Source: Ruminococcus flavefaciens (GTDB lineage Bacteria > Bacillota > Clostridia > Oscillospirales > Ruminococcaceae). Taken from it: a stretch of DNA of 42,996 nt. The notes under the pieces are model-generated. The model was not told where the DNA came from. It did no database searches and saw only the letters and a list, made by a program, of their open reading frames with translations. Each line of letters opens with the position of its first letter. Within the stretch, counting starts at the first letter, position 1. Where the stretch lies: the NCBI RefSeq assembly GCF_900143025.1, contig NZ_FRCT01000017.1:23410-66405 (forward strand), in the 5' to 3' direction. Both the position numbers and the translations under genes were made by a program. Shown in pieces: positions 17,275 through 26,194 of the stretch.

Positions 17275-19092
17275 TTACTTGTTGAGATTTGCTTCGATCA
17301 TGTCGAGCTCATCGTAAAGTGCCTGTGGGATATTACCGCCCTTAGCCTTGATGTCCTCGTCATAGTATCTTCTCATCTCAGCGATCTCCTTCTTCCACTC
17401 TTCCTTATCTACTGTGAGGAGCTTCTGGAGAGCAGATGCAGGAACTTCGTCCTCGATGCCCTTGAGGTTGATATCCTCAGCTTTAGGAAGGAATCCGATA
17501 GGAGTCTCAACAGCGTCAACCTCGCCCTCAACTCTCTTGATGATCCAGTCGAGAACTCTCATGTTGTCGCCGAAACCTGGCCAGAGGAAGTTACCCTCTT
17601 CGTCTGTTCTGAACCAGTTAACGTTGAAGATCTTAGGAGCCTTGCTGCCGAGTCTTGCGCCCATTTCGAGCCAGTGTGCCCAGTAGTCACCAACATTGTA
17701 GCCGATGAATGGCTTCATAGCCATAGGATCGTGACGGAGAACACCTACAGCACCTGTAGCAGCAGCTGTTGTCTCAGAAGATACAGCTGATCCGAGGTAT
17801 GTACCATGTGTCCAGTCGAATGACTGATATACGAGAGGAGCTGTTGTTGCACGTCTGCCGCCGAAGATGATAGCGGAGATCGGAACGCCCTCTGGATTGT
17901 TGAATTCAGGAGAAATGCATGGGCAGTTCTTTGCAGGAGCTGTAAATCTTGAGTTTGGATGAGCAAGCTTCTTGCCCTCAGCTACCCAAGCTTCACCGTC
18001 GCACTTGATACCTGTCCACTCTGTTGCGTCCTTAGGCGGATTTTCGTTGAGCTTCTCCCACCAAACTGTGTTGTCGCTGTTGTCGAGAGCAACGTTTGTG
18101 AAGATAGCGCCGTTCTTTGTACAAGCAAGAGCATTGTAGTTTGACTTAGCGTTTGTACCGGGAGCAACGCCGAAGAAGCCGTTCTCAGGGTTGATAGCGT
18201 AGAGTCTGCCGTCCTTGCCGGGCTTCATCCAAGCGATATCGTCACCAACTGTGAATACTTCATAGCCGTCCTTCTTGTATCCCTCTGGTGGGATAAGCAT
18301 AGCCAGGTTGGTCTTACCGCAAGCTGATGGGAATGCAGCTGTGATGTACTTAACATCGCCGTTAGGCTTCTTAACGCCGAGGATAAGCATATGCTCAGCC
18401 ATCCAAGCCTCGTTCTTACCCTGGAATGAAGCGATACGGAGTGCGAAGCACTTCTTGCCGAGGAGAACGTTTCCGCCGTATGCAGAGTTGATAGACCAGA
18501 TTGTGTTCTCTTCTGGGAACTGAACGATATATCTCTTCTCAGGATCAACGTCAGCCTTTGAGTGGAGACCTCTTACGAAATCGTCGGAAGTATCACCGAG
18601 GTTCTCAAATGCCTGCTTACCCATTCTTGTCATGATGTTCATGTTGAGAACAACGTAGATAGAGTCAGTAACCTCAACACCTACCTTAGCAAGAGGAGAA
18701 CCGATAGGACCCATTGAATAAGGAATAACGTACATTGTTCTGCCCTTCATAACACCATTGTACATAGGTGTGAGGAGAGCCTTCATCTCATCAGGAGCCA
18801 TCCAGTTGTTTGTAGGACCTGCACCCTTCTTTTCCTTTGAGCAGATGAATGTTCTGTCCTCTACACGAGCAACGTCGTTAGCGCGTGTTCTGTGGTAAAG
18901 GCAGTTAGGGTACTTCTCAGGATTGAGCTTGTACATTTTGTCCCAGCTGTCATCAGGAAGTGAAGTAACCTCTTCGATGAGAGCGTCGATCTGCTCCTTT
19001 GAGCCGTCGATCCAAACAACCTTATCAGGCTGACAGAGAGCAACCATCTCGTCGACCCACTTTAATACGTTGGGATTTTTTGTCAATGACAT
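17275..19092 (-). CDS. pckG: Phosphoenolpyruvate carboxykinase (GTP)
   Basis: 605 residues, the length of the GTP-dependent class (the ATP class is about 530-540). Interconverts oxaloacetate and PEP with GDP/GTP in the cytosol. Seen: the P-loop region FPSACGKTNLAML (about residue 260), the metal and substrate segment TVGDDIAWMKPG (about 283), the active-site loop FPEENTIWSINSAYGGN (about 200) and FGGRRATTAPLV (about 408). In succinate-forming ruminococci this enzyme usually runs in the carboxylating direction to fix CO2 on PEP (established for R. flavefaciens physiology; inferred here). TTAGGAGG precedes the ATG; single-gene unit with its own promoter and terminator. Confidence 0.96.
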   Translation of the reverse strand: MSLTKNPNVLKWVDEMVALCQPDKVVWIDGSKEQIDALIEEVTSLPDDSWDKMYKLNPEKYPNCLYHRTRANDVARVEDRTFICSKEKKGAGPTNNWMAPDEMKALLTPMYNGVMKGRTMYVIPYSMGPIGSPLAKVGVEVTDSIYVVLNMNIMTRMGKQAFENLGDTSDDFVRGLHSKADVDPEKRYIVQFPEENTIWSINSAYGGNVLLGKKCFALRIASFQGKNEAWMAEHMLILGVKKPNGDVKYITAAFPSACGKTNLAMLIPPEGYKKDGYEVFTVGDDIAWMKPGKDGRLYAINPENGFFGVAPGTNAKSNYNALACTKNGAIFTNVALDNSDNTVWWEKLNENPPKDATEWTGIKCDGEAWVAEGKKLAHPNSRFTAPAKNCPCISPEFNNPEGVPISAIIFGGRRATTAPLVYQSFDWTHGTYLGSAVSSETTAAATGAVGVLRHDPMAMKPFIGYNVGDYWAHWLEMGARLGSKAPKIFNVNWFRTDEEGNFLWPGFGDNMRVLDWIIKRVEGEVDAVETPIGFLPKAEDINLKGIEDEVPASALQKLLTVDKEEWKKEIAEMRRYYDEDIKAKGGNIPQALYDELDMIEANLNK

Positions 19093-19154
19093 TGTATAAT
19101 ACCTCCTAAAAATTTATCATAAATATGCAGTGTATTAACCGCAGAAATGAAACG

Positions 19155-19214
19155 ATTGACAAAAGTCAAACATTCCTCTGATACTATTATATCTGTTTTT
19201 TGTCAATGTGTCAA
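19155..19214 (-). promoter_or_regulatory. pckG promoter with start-proximal palindrome
   Basis: Minus-strand TTGACA (19209-19214), 17 bases, TATAAT (19186-19191). A perfect palindrome TTGAC-ttttg-TCAA type (TTGACAAAAGTCAA on the plus strand, about 19156-19169) falls roughly 10-25 bases after the predicted start and could be an operator. Confidence 0.6.
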
Positions 19215-19482
19215 TAGCGATAAGCCACATTTTGACCGTATTTTTTAAGAATAGCAATATTGACCTAAAGTTATTGCATTTATTGCTGTCAGAACCGGAA
19301 TCAGCGGTAAACCGTTCCTGTGATATATAAAAAAAGGAACGTTGTTATATTTTTATCAATGTTCTCATATACTCTGCGCGGTAATAATATGATATTTCAC
19401 ATACTGCCGCACTTTTACAAGAACGTATCTGCGTGCTTTTCCGATTTTTCGCAAAAAATTGCAAAATCTTTCTGCTTAGTCA
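19215..19482. other. Gene-free spacer between pckG and polA promoters
   Basis: AT-rich, no gene seen. It contains an imperfect hairpin CGTTCCT...AGGAACG (about 19313-19341) followed by a T-rich stretch, possibly a weak terminator or chance. Confidence 0.4.
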
Positions 19483-19511
19483 TTGATTTAATTATAAATA
19501 TGTGATATAAT
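19483..19511 (+). promoter_or_regulatory. Promoter of polA operon
   Basis: TTGATT (19483-19488), 17 bases, TATAAT (19506-19511). The leader folds into CTGTCAGC...GCTGACAG (about 19534-19578) enclosing a small CCGTGAAAACGG hairpin, ending just before the ribosome site. Confidence 0.65.
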
Positions 19512-19594
19512 AAAGAGTGCTATATGTTCAGAACTGTCAGCCCCGTGAAAACGGCTGAAAAGACCGCTGCTGACAGCTAAAAAAGGAGCCTGCC

Positions 19595-22132
19595 ATGAAA
19601 CTTCTCGCTATAGACGGAAACAGCATACTTAACCGTGCATTTTACGGTATAAAGCTGCTTTCAAACAAAAAGGGTGAATTCACCAACGCCATTTTCGGCT
19701 TTATGAATATATATATGCGCAATGTCAGCGATGTAAGACCTGACGCAGTCGCTGTTGCTTTTGACCTGCGCACTCCCACCTTCCGCCACAAGGCTGTGTC
19801 CTACTACAAGGCTAACCGCAAGGGTATGCCGCCCGAGCTTGCACAGCAGCTCCCGAAAGTAAAGGAGCTCCTCGGATATATGGGCGTAAAAGTAGTGGAA
19901 TGTGAGGGCTATGAGGCAGACGACGTACTTGGTACTCTCTCAAAGCTCTGCTCCGACAGCGGAAACGAATGTTATGTACTCACAGGCGACCGCGACAGCT
20001 TGCAGCTCATAGATGACAAGGTAACTGTCATACTTGCCACAAACAAGGAGAATATATACTATACTCCCGATAAATTCACCGAGGATTACGGCTTCGAGCC
20101 TACAAAGCTCATAGACCTTAAAGCTCTCATGGGCGACAGCTCCGACAATATCCCCGGAGTTGCAGGCATAGGTGAAAAGACAGCCTCCTCACTCATAAAG
20201 GAATACGGCTGTATCGAGACTCTCTACGAAAAATATGAGGACTCCTCACTTACAAAGGGCGTAAAGGCAAAGCTTGCCGCAGGAGTCGAGTCCGCAAAGG
20301 AGAGCAAATGGCTGGCAACTATAGTCCGCAATGCTCCCATAGATATGGACCTTGACAGCTACAAGCTGGGCGAGACCGATACTGCGTCTGTAAGCCGTCT
20401 GCTTTCCGACCTTGAAATGTTCAAGCTCCTTGATAAGCTTGGCATAAGCGCCACAGAGGGAACAAATTCCGCTCCCGAGGTAAAGGCTGAGGAAGCTCCC
20501 GTCATAAATGCTCAGGTAAGCGACCTTACTGCTGATATCATAGCAAAGCTTACCGAATGTGAATACCTTTTCCGCGATGAAAAGCTTTCTGTACGCAGCG
20601 GCGATAATGTCTATACCACCGTGGACGAAAAGCTCATTGCAGCTTTCTTTGCTTCGGACTGCAACAAATCTACTGATGACGCAAAGGCTCATTACCGCTG
20701 GGCTATGGCTCACGGCGGCGAACTCAAAAATATAAAGAACGACGCAGCTATCTGCGGATATCTGCTGAACACATCTGCTTCCGATTACGCTGTCGACAAG
20801 CTCTGCGCCGAGTACGGCGTTCACTACTACAGTGAAAACGGAGACCTTGCCGAGCTCCTATCCCTCAGCGGACTAATAAAAAAGCTCCGCACAGAGATTG
20901 AAAAAGAAGGCATGACAGAGCTGCTCGAAAAGGTGGAGCTGCCCCTTACGGAAGTTCTCGCATCTATGGAGGACTGCGGCATACTCATCGACCAGCAGGG
21001 CGTTAAAGAATTCGGAGTTTATCTCTCGGAAATGATAGAGGAAACTCAGCAGATGATATACGATGAGGCAGGTCACGAGTTCAATATCTCCTCACCTAAG
21101 CAGCTGGGAACAGTTCTTTTCGAGGAAATGGGACTGCCTGCCAAGAAAAAGACAAAGAGCGGTTACTCCACCAATGCGGAGGTACTTGAAGAGCTCCGCA
21201 ACCACGCTCCTATCGTTGACAATGTGCTGAAATACCGCCAGTACACCAAGCTCAACTCCACATACGTAGCAGGGCTTCTTGACAAGGTGGCTGACGACGG
21301 ACGCATACACACATGGTTCAGACAGACCGAGACCCGTACAGGACGTATCAGCTCCACCGAGCCGAATATGCAGAATATCCCTGTCCGCACGGAGCTTGGT
21401 GCGAAAATGAGAAAATTCTTCACAGCCGCCGAGGGCAGGACTCTCATAGATGCCGACTACAGCCAGATCGAGCTGCGAGTAATGGCGCATCTCTGCGGCG
21501 ATGAAAACATGACCGAGGCTTTCACCTCGGGCGAGGATATCCACACATCTACTGCGGCACAGGTATTCGATATGCCGCTGTTCATGGTCACCCCCGAAAT
21601 GAGAAGTGCCGCAAAGGCTGTAAACTTCGGTATAATCTACGGCATAGGCGCATTTTCACTTGCAAAGGATATCGGCACCTCCGTTGCAAAGGCAAAGAAG
21701 TACATCAACGATTATCTTGCTAAATACCCAAAGGTAAATCAGTTCATGGAGACTACCGTTGACGACGCCTTCAAGAACGGCTATGTAACCACAATGTTCG
21801 GCAGAAAACGCCGTATTCCCGAGCTTTCCTCGTCAAACAAGATGTTACAGGCAGCAGGCAAGCGTATCGCTATGAATACTCCCGTGCAGGGTACTGCCGC
21901 TGACCTTATCAAGATAGCCATGATAAACGTGTACAACCGCCTCAAAGCTGAAAAGCTTGACGCGAAGCTCATATTGCAGGTACACGATGAACTTATCATC
22001 GAGTCCGATATCTCCTGCGCAGACAAGTGCGCGGAGCTTCTCAAAGTGGAGATGCAGGGCGTTTACGATATGAAAGTCCCCCTTGCAGTTGATGTTCACA
22101 CAGGACATTCATGGTACGACGCTAAAGGCTGA
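19595..22132 (+). CDS. polA: DNA polymerase I
   Basis: 845 residues. N-terminal 5' nuclease (1-290) with DGNSILNRAFYG, GYEADDVLGTLS, TGDRDSLQLI and LMGDSSDNIPGVAGIGEKTA. The middle (about 300-470) is the 3'-5' exonuclease fold, but I find no DxE ExoI motif or other metal ligands, so proofreading is probably absent, as in many Firmicutes PolA. The polymerase part shows the motif A DADYSQIELRVMAHL, the O-helix RSAAKAVNFGIIYG and motif C LQVHDELIIE. It fills gaps in repair and removes RNA primers. Ribosome site AAAAAAGGAG. Start of a plus-strand run reaching to 24388. Confidence 0.96.
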   Translation: MKLLAIDGNSILNRAFYGIKLLSNKKGEFTNAIFGFMNIYMRNVSDVRPDAVAVAFDLRTPTFRHKAVSYYKANRKGMPPELAQQLPKVKELLGYMGVKVVECEGYEADDVLGTLSKLCSDSGNECYVLTGDRDSLQLIDDKVTVILATNKENIYYTPDKFTEDYGFEPTKLIDLKALMGDSSDNIPGVAGIGEKTASSLIKEYGCIETLYEKYEDSSLTKGVKAKLAAGVESAKESKWLATIVRNAPIDMDLDSYKLGETDTASVSRLLSDLEMFKLLDKLGISATEGTNSAPEVKAEEAPVINAQVSDLTADIIAKLTECEYLFRDEKLSVRSGDNVYTTVDEKLIAAFFASDCNKSTDDAKAHYRWAMAHGGELKNIKNDAAICGYLLNTSASDYAVDKLCAEYGVHYYSENGDLAELLSLSGLIKKLRTEIEKEGMTELLEKVELPLTEVLASMEDCGILIDQQGVKEFGVYLSEMIEETQQMIYDEAGHEFNISSPKQLGTVLFEEMGLPAKKKTKSGYSTNAEVLEELRNHAPIVDNVLKYRQYTKLNSTYVAGLLDKVADDGRIHTWFRQTETRTGRISSTEPNMQNIPVRTELGAKMRKFFTAAEGRTLIDADYSQIELRVMAHLCGDENMTEAFTSGEDIHTSTAAQVFDMPLFMVTPEMRSAAKAVNFGIIYGIGAFSLAKDIGTSVAKAKKYINDYLAKYPKVNQFMETTVDDAFKNGYVTTMFGRKRRIPELSSSNKMLQAAGKRIAMNTPVQGTAADLIKIAMINVYNRLKAEKLDAKLILQVHDELIIESDISCADKCAELLKVEMQGVYDMKVPLAVDVHTGHSWYDAKG

Positions 22133-22152
22133 TAAGAATCGAGGCTGATGAT

Positions 22153-22710
22153 TTGATAGTTAACAAAACCAAATATACAGAAAAGGACTTTGACTTTGTA
22201 TACAGCCGCGGAAAGCACAGTACAAAATACTATTTCAAGCTTTCCACTTCTCTGATTTTTGATTTTTTCGCGCTGATCTACAGCTTATACCTGCTAAGGC
22301 GCGTCTTAAAATTCAAAGCTCATTTAGTGCTGACACCGCTTTCCTTTCTACTGATAGGATTGGTCGTTTATTCCGCTGTGCGCACCATTTACAGGACGTT
22401 AACGCGAAAAAAGAGCACCATAGCCGCATGGGTAAAGCAAGAAGAAATATGTACCGACAGAACAATGACCTTCGTTAAGGACGGCATAATAGTCAGCTCT
22501 GTGAAAAATGGTCTCCTGACTGATACAAAATACGGCTTCGACCTTGTAAAAGGCTATATCTCCACCGATGGCTGTCTCTATATAAGAACTGTTCTTACAG
22601 ACAACAGTGAGATATACATGATACTGCACGACAACTGCTATACTGAAGGCTCAAAGGCTGAAGCAATCGAGCGGTTAAAGGCTGTGGGAGCTGCCGAGGA
22701 GAGTGTATAA
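22153..22710 (+). CDS. YcxB-like membrane protein, TTG start
   Basis: 185 residues. Start is TTG 22153: the nearest upstream ATG hits a stop at once and no internal Met precedes the first conserved part; GAGG lies about nine bases upstream. Two membrane segments (about 29-47 and 60-78) after a short cytosolic start, then a C-terminal domain (about 95-178) with TFVKDGIIVSS...YGFDLVKGYISTDGCLYIRT, the pattern of YcxB-like domains. Function unknown. Its stop shares a base with the rimI start. Confidence 0.6.
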   Translation: MIVNKTKYTEKDFDFVYSRGKHSTKYYFKLSTSLIFDFFALIYSLYLLRRVLKFKAHLVLTPLSFLLIGLVVYSAVRTIYRTLTRKKSTIAAWVKQEEICTDRTMTFVKDGIIVSSVKNGLLTDTKYGFDLVKGYISTDGCLYIRTVLTDNSEIYMILHDNCYTEGSKAEAIERLKAVGAAEESV

Positions 22711-23180
22711 TGGAAATAAAAAGACTCACTTCATGTTCGCCTTCCGAAACTTTCGAGGCGTTGTCCGCTCTTGACAAGCTCTGCGTCGGTGCAGACGGCT
22801 GGTCGGCGGAGTCCTTCCGCGAGGAAGCGCAGAGAGACGGCAGTATTATCCTTGCCGCTTACGACGGTGAAAAGCTTGCAGGTCTGCTCACAGGCTTCAC
22901 TGCCGCAGATACAGGCGAGATACTGTCGGTCGCAGTTTCCCCCGAATACCGCCGCAAGGGCATTGCCCGAATGTTGATGAACGAATTTTTTGCAGCTTTA
23001 CCGAAAGAGGCGGAAAATATCGCCCTTGAGGTAAGATGCTCAAATACAGCCGCTATCGCTCTTTACGAAAGCTTCGGCTTTGTAAAGGCAGGCGTAAGAA
23101 AGAGATTTTACCGCGATCCCATTGAGGACGCGGATATAATGGTCTGTTATATGACCGATAAATATAAAGAAGGAAGATAA
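22710..23180 (+). CDS. rimI: Ribosomal protein alanine N-acetyltransferase
   Basis: 156 residues, GNAT fold. The acetyl-CoA loop VSPEYRRKGIARMLMNEF (about 83-100) is canonical, followed by LEVRCSNTAAIALYESFGFVKAGVRKRFYRDP.EDADIM, the RimI-type ending. It sits directly ahead of tsaD, the usual partner. Acetylates the N-terminal Ala of S18 in model species; here inferred. Confidence 0.88.
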   Translation: MEIKRLTSCSPSETFEALSALDKLCVGADGWSAESFREEAQRDGSIILAAYDGEKLAGLLTGFTAADTGEILSVAVSPEYRRKGIARMLMNEFFAALPKEAENIALEVRCSNTAAIALYESFGFVKAGVRKRFYRDPIEDADIMVCYMTDKYKEGR

Positions 23181-23182
23181 GT

Positions 23183-24193
23183 ATGCTTATACTTGGAATT
23201 GAAAGCTCCTGCGACGAGACCGCCGCAAGCGTGGTAAAGGACTGCCGTGAGATACTCTCCTCAGTCATATCCACCCAGATAGAGGAGCACAAGAAGTACG
23301 GCGGCGTTGTCCCCGAAATAGCTTCACGCAGACACTGCGAGAATATCCTCGGAGTTGTACGCAAGGCTCTCGATGACGCAAATGTTGCTCTTGACGACCT
23401 TGACGGCATAGCAGTTACCTACGCCCCCGGACTTATAGGCGCACTCCTTGTGGGAGTCAGCTTTGCAAAGGCTCTGGCTATGTCCTGCGGAAAGCCGCTC
23501 ATACCCGTGCACCACATCGCAGGTCATATCGCCACCAACTACCTGACATTCCCCGACCTTGAACCGCCATACCTCTGCCTTGTGGCAAGCGGCGGTCACA
23601 GCCACATCATCGAAGTGCTTAGCTACACGAAATTCCGTGTAGTAGGCAGGACTCACGACGATGCTGCCGGAGAATGTTTCGACAAGTGCGCAAGAGCTAT
23701 GGGATTTCCTTATCCCGGCGGAGTTCATATAGACAATGCCGCTAAAAACGGCGACTCTGCCTCATTCAAGCTCCCACACCCTGCTGTTGCGGGAAGTGAG
23801 TTTGATTTCAGTTTTTCGGGACTTAAAACCAACGTGATAAACCTGCTCCACAATGCAGAGCAGAAAGGCACGGAAATAAACCGCGACGACCTTGCGGCAA
23901 GTCTGCAAAAGACTATTTCCGAAATACTCACAGACAAGACTATCCGTGCTGCCGAAGCACTTGGATATAAAAAAGTAGCTCTTGCAGGCGGAGTTTCCGC
24001 CAATACAGGAGTCCGTGCAGCCCTTTCGCAAGCCTGTGCAGAGCATGGCTTTGAGTTCTTTATGCCCGAGAAGAAGCTCTGCGGCGACAACGGCGCTATG
24101 ATAGCCTGTCAGGGCAGCTACAATCTCCTTGCAGGCATAACCGCAGACGAAAGCCTTAATGCCATAGCTACCCTCTCTATGGAGGATATCTGA
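23183..24193 (+). CDS. tsaD: tRNA N6-adenosine threonylcarbamoyltransferase
   Basis: 336 residues, full length. Transfers threonylcarbamoyl to A37 of ANN-decoding tRNAs together with TsaB and TsaE (not in the window). Marks: LGIESSCDETAASVV, the metal-binding HHIAGHIATNY, VASGGHSHI, PYPGGVHIDNAAK, FSFSGLKTNV and the nucleotide loop LAGGVSANTGVR. GGAAG precedes the ATG, two bases after rimI. Confidence 0.97.
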   Translation: MLILGIESSCDETAASVVKDCREILSSVISTQIEEHKKYGGVVPEIASRRHCENILGVVRKALDDANVALDDLDGIAVTYAPGLIGALLVGVSFAKALAMSCGKPLIPVHHIAGHIATNYLTFPDLEPPYLCLVASGGHSHIIEVLSYTKFRVVGRTHDDAAGECFDKCARAMGFPYPGGVHIDNAAKNGDSASFKLPHPAVAGSEFDFSFSGLKTNVINLLHNAEQKGTEINRDDLAASLQKTISEILTDKTIRAAEALGYKKVALAGGVSANTGVRAALSQACAEHGFEFFMPEKKLCGDNGAMIACQGSYNLLAGITADESLNAIATLSMEDI

Positions 24194-24196
24194 CAC

Positions 24197-24388
24197 ATGG
24201 ATAAGAAGAAAAGAGCTACAAACTGCGAGACCTGTACCAATTACGTCTACGACGATGACTACGACTGCTATGTGTGTATGATAAATCTCGACGAGGACGA
24301 AATGTACCGTTTCTTGCAGGGTACCAACTATTCATGCCCCTACTACCGTCTGGACGACGAATACGGCGTAGTAAGGCATCAGAACTAA
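24197..24388 (+). CDS. Small Cys-containing acidic protein (DUF6472-like)
   Basis: 63 residues with four Cys spaced as CETC...CYVC plus another in NYSCPYY, and many Asp/Glu/Tyr. The pattern (NCETC.NY.YD.D..CY.C..NLDEDEM.RF......CPYYR..DEY..V..QN) is a small conserved family of Clostridia, which I believe is DUF6472; possibly metal-binding. GGAGGAT nine bases before the ATG. Last gene of the polA-rimI-tsaD run. Its end overlaps the convergent 24385 gene by four bases. Confidence 0.75.
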   Translation: MDKKKRATNCETCTNYVYDDDYDCYVCMINLDEDEMYRFLQGTNYSCPYYRLDDEYGVVRHQN

Positions 24389-24915
24389 TATATAATATGA
24401 CTGCCTGCTGTACCGTCGGCGTACAGCTCGGCAATTTCCGCAGTGTGCCCGATGCAGAGCTTTCCAAGCACCGTGATAACATCACATTCCGGAGCTATCC
24501 CCTGCTCCACAGCCTGTTTCGCTGCACCGATAAGCTTTTCCGTATCCCACTCTTTCAGCAGTGTTCCCCCATTCCCACAATATATGACCATACATGACGG
24601 CGATACCTTCCAGTCAGTCAGCATATGCACAAGACGCTCCCTGCAATCTGTGCCGTCAATTATTATCAGCTCGGTATATCCCGTAAAAACAGGCTTTCCG
24701 TTTTTCAGTTCGGCAGCCCTCTGTGCGGCATCTGTATCCTCACCCGATGCCTCGACAGCTGTATCATCATCAAAAAAGGCAAGCACAAGCTCTCCGCCTC
24801 TTTCTCCCGATACGGCAGCAGCCCTCAGGTAGCTGCGCTGATGTATCTTTCCTGATGCACAGCCTGTAAAAAGCATAAATATCAACGCTGATATAAATAA
24901 GATAGGTCTCTTCAT
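24385..24915 (-). CDS. GerC-like lipoprotein, N-terminal domain only
   Basis: 176 residues with a lipoprotein signal (FMLFTGCAS). After it comes HQRSYLRAAAVSGERGGELVLAFF, an AAELKNGKPVFTGYTELIIID core and DWKVSPSCMVIY, which follow the course of the N-terminal domain of Ger(x)C germination receptor lipoproteins. Those are about 350-400 residues; the two C-terminal domains are missing here. It has its own ribosome site (AAAGGAGAG) and an intact frame, so it may be a short functional form or a remnant. gerAA and gerAB lie 1.7-4.7 kb away on the same strand, separated by two plus-strand genes. Recognition is from pattern only. Confidence 0.6.
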   Translation of the reverse strand: MKRPILFISALIFMLFTGCASGKIHQRSYLRAAAVSGERGGELVLAFFDDDTAVEASGEDTDAAQRAAELKNGKPVFTGYTELIIIDGTDCRERLVHMLTDWKVSPSCMVIYCGNGGTLLKEWDTEKLIGAAKQAVEQGIAPECDVITVLGKLCIGHTAEIAELYADGTAGSHIIY

Positions 24916-24992
24916 TTTCTCTCCTTTTTCATAGATTGTTCACATAATCAATCTAAAATATCAACACTGTCTCTGCTGAAATATGATACTAT

Positions 24993-24998
24993 TATAAT
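24993..24998 (+). promoter_or_regulatory. -10 element before the CPBP-like gene
   Basis: TATAAT 24 bases before ATG 25022; no convincing -35 at 17 bases. An inverted repeat AGATTG...CAATCT (about 24933-24954) lies between this and the divergent GerC-like gene. Confidence 0.4.
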
Positions 24999-25021
24999 GA
25001 GAAATTGTAGGAGGTGAGCCA

Positions 25022-26185
25022 ATGAAACTCACTGACACCTCAGGAAATACCATAATAAGTGTTGTCGATCAATTTGACTATTCCACACAGAACCAGACCT
25101 ACAACGATAATTTTAAAAAATGGCGAAAAGATAAAGAAAATCCGTATGCCTTCAATTTTGAACTTGACCGCAGGGAAAGTGTATTCGTTGAAGGAAAGGG
25201 ATTTGAAAACAGATCCGCTTCCAAGGCAGAACGCGACTGCATAGGCAAAGTAATGAATATAATAGGCATTGCTATGCTCATGTGGATACTCATAGATAAT
25301 ATCATAAGCAAGCTTGTCATCTCTGTTTTTGATTTTATCGGCTTTGACCTGCATACTTCCTTTTTCAGCACAGGTCTTTACGGCGGAAGCCTTCAGGTAA
25401 TCACCGCTCTTCTCGCCACTTCATTCATCAAAGTCCTTGTCCCCGCAGTATATCTTCACAAAAAGCTCAGAATGCCGCCCAGACTGGAATACATGAGCAC
25501 TCTTAATCACGCTTCCGATATGCTGGGTACTATCTGTATGACAATGGCAGTCAGCACCGTTACCTGCCTGCCGAATATATACACCAACCGAACAATGCTG
25601 GTATTCAACTATTTCCGCTCAATAAATGCCGATGCGAACGTATGGAACCAGGAGCAGTTCGTAGTGTATACTATCTGCGATATCGTCATCATATCAACAC
25701 TGCATGAGCTTTTCTTCCACGGAGCTATTTTCAATGCCCTCAGGCAATTCGGCGACGTATTCGCTATTATAATTACAACAGCTATGTCGGGACTTCTTGT
25801 ACAGGATTTCCGCGAGCTTCCAGCTGCCCTGCTTATCTCGGCAATTGCATCTATAGGTATGCTCCGCAGCGGAACTATCGTAACGGCTATATTCGTACAG
25901 ATATGCTTCAAGATGTACAGGCTTGCTCTTGTCCTGCTCGAAGACAGCTCTCCTGATAAGATATTCCTCAAGCGAAACACCTTCATGCTTGTAATATTCA
26001 TAATAGGAGCAGCAGGCGTTATGATGCTATATATCTTCAAACGCAGGAAGCCTGAAAAACATATTGCTGAATTCAACTCCAAATACTCTGTATCTCAGCG
26101 CCTTGAAATTGCCTGCAAAAGCTTCCCTGTACCTGCCGTTATATGCCTTTGTCTGCTGGCAGCTTTTATCAAAGTATTCTTTTAG
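25022..26185 (+). CDS. CPBP-like membrane protein with lost catalytic residues
   Basis: 387 residues. A soluble polar N terminus (1-70) is followed by about eight hydrophobic segments. The core at about 228-290 lines up with CPBP proteases, but the signature EExxFRG reads HELFFHG, the motif expected to hold His reads LLVQDFREL, and the last motif reads VQICFKM. The first Glu and the Arg are His, and both later His positions are Gln. If that alignment is right it is a pseudoprotease, perhaps a binding or chaperone-like membrane protein. Ribosome site GGAGGTGAG. Nine bases before tadA, so co-transcribed. The 9600-10469 protein in the same window keeps the full motif. Confidence 0.6.
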   Translation: MKLTDTSGNTIISVVDQFDYSTQNQTYNDNFKKWRKDKENPYAFNFELDRRESVFVEGKGFENRSASKAERDCIGKVMNIIGIAMLMWILIDNIISKLVISVFDFIGFDLHTSFFSTGLYGGSLQVITALLATSFIKVLVPAVYLHKKLRMPPRLEYMSTLNHASDMLGTICMTMAVSTVTCLPNIYTNRTMLVFNYFRSINADANVWNQEQFVVYTICDIVIISTLHELFFHGAIFNALRQFGDVFAIIITTAMSGLLVQDFRELPAALLISAIASIGMLRSGTIVTAIFVQICFKMYRLALVLLEDSSPDKIFLKRNTFMLVIFIIGAAGVMMLYIFKRRKPEKHIAEFNSKYSVSQRLEIACKSFPVPAVICLCLLAAFIKVFF

Positions 26186-26194
26186 GTGAAGTAA

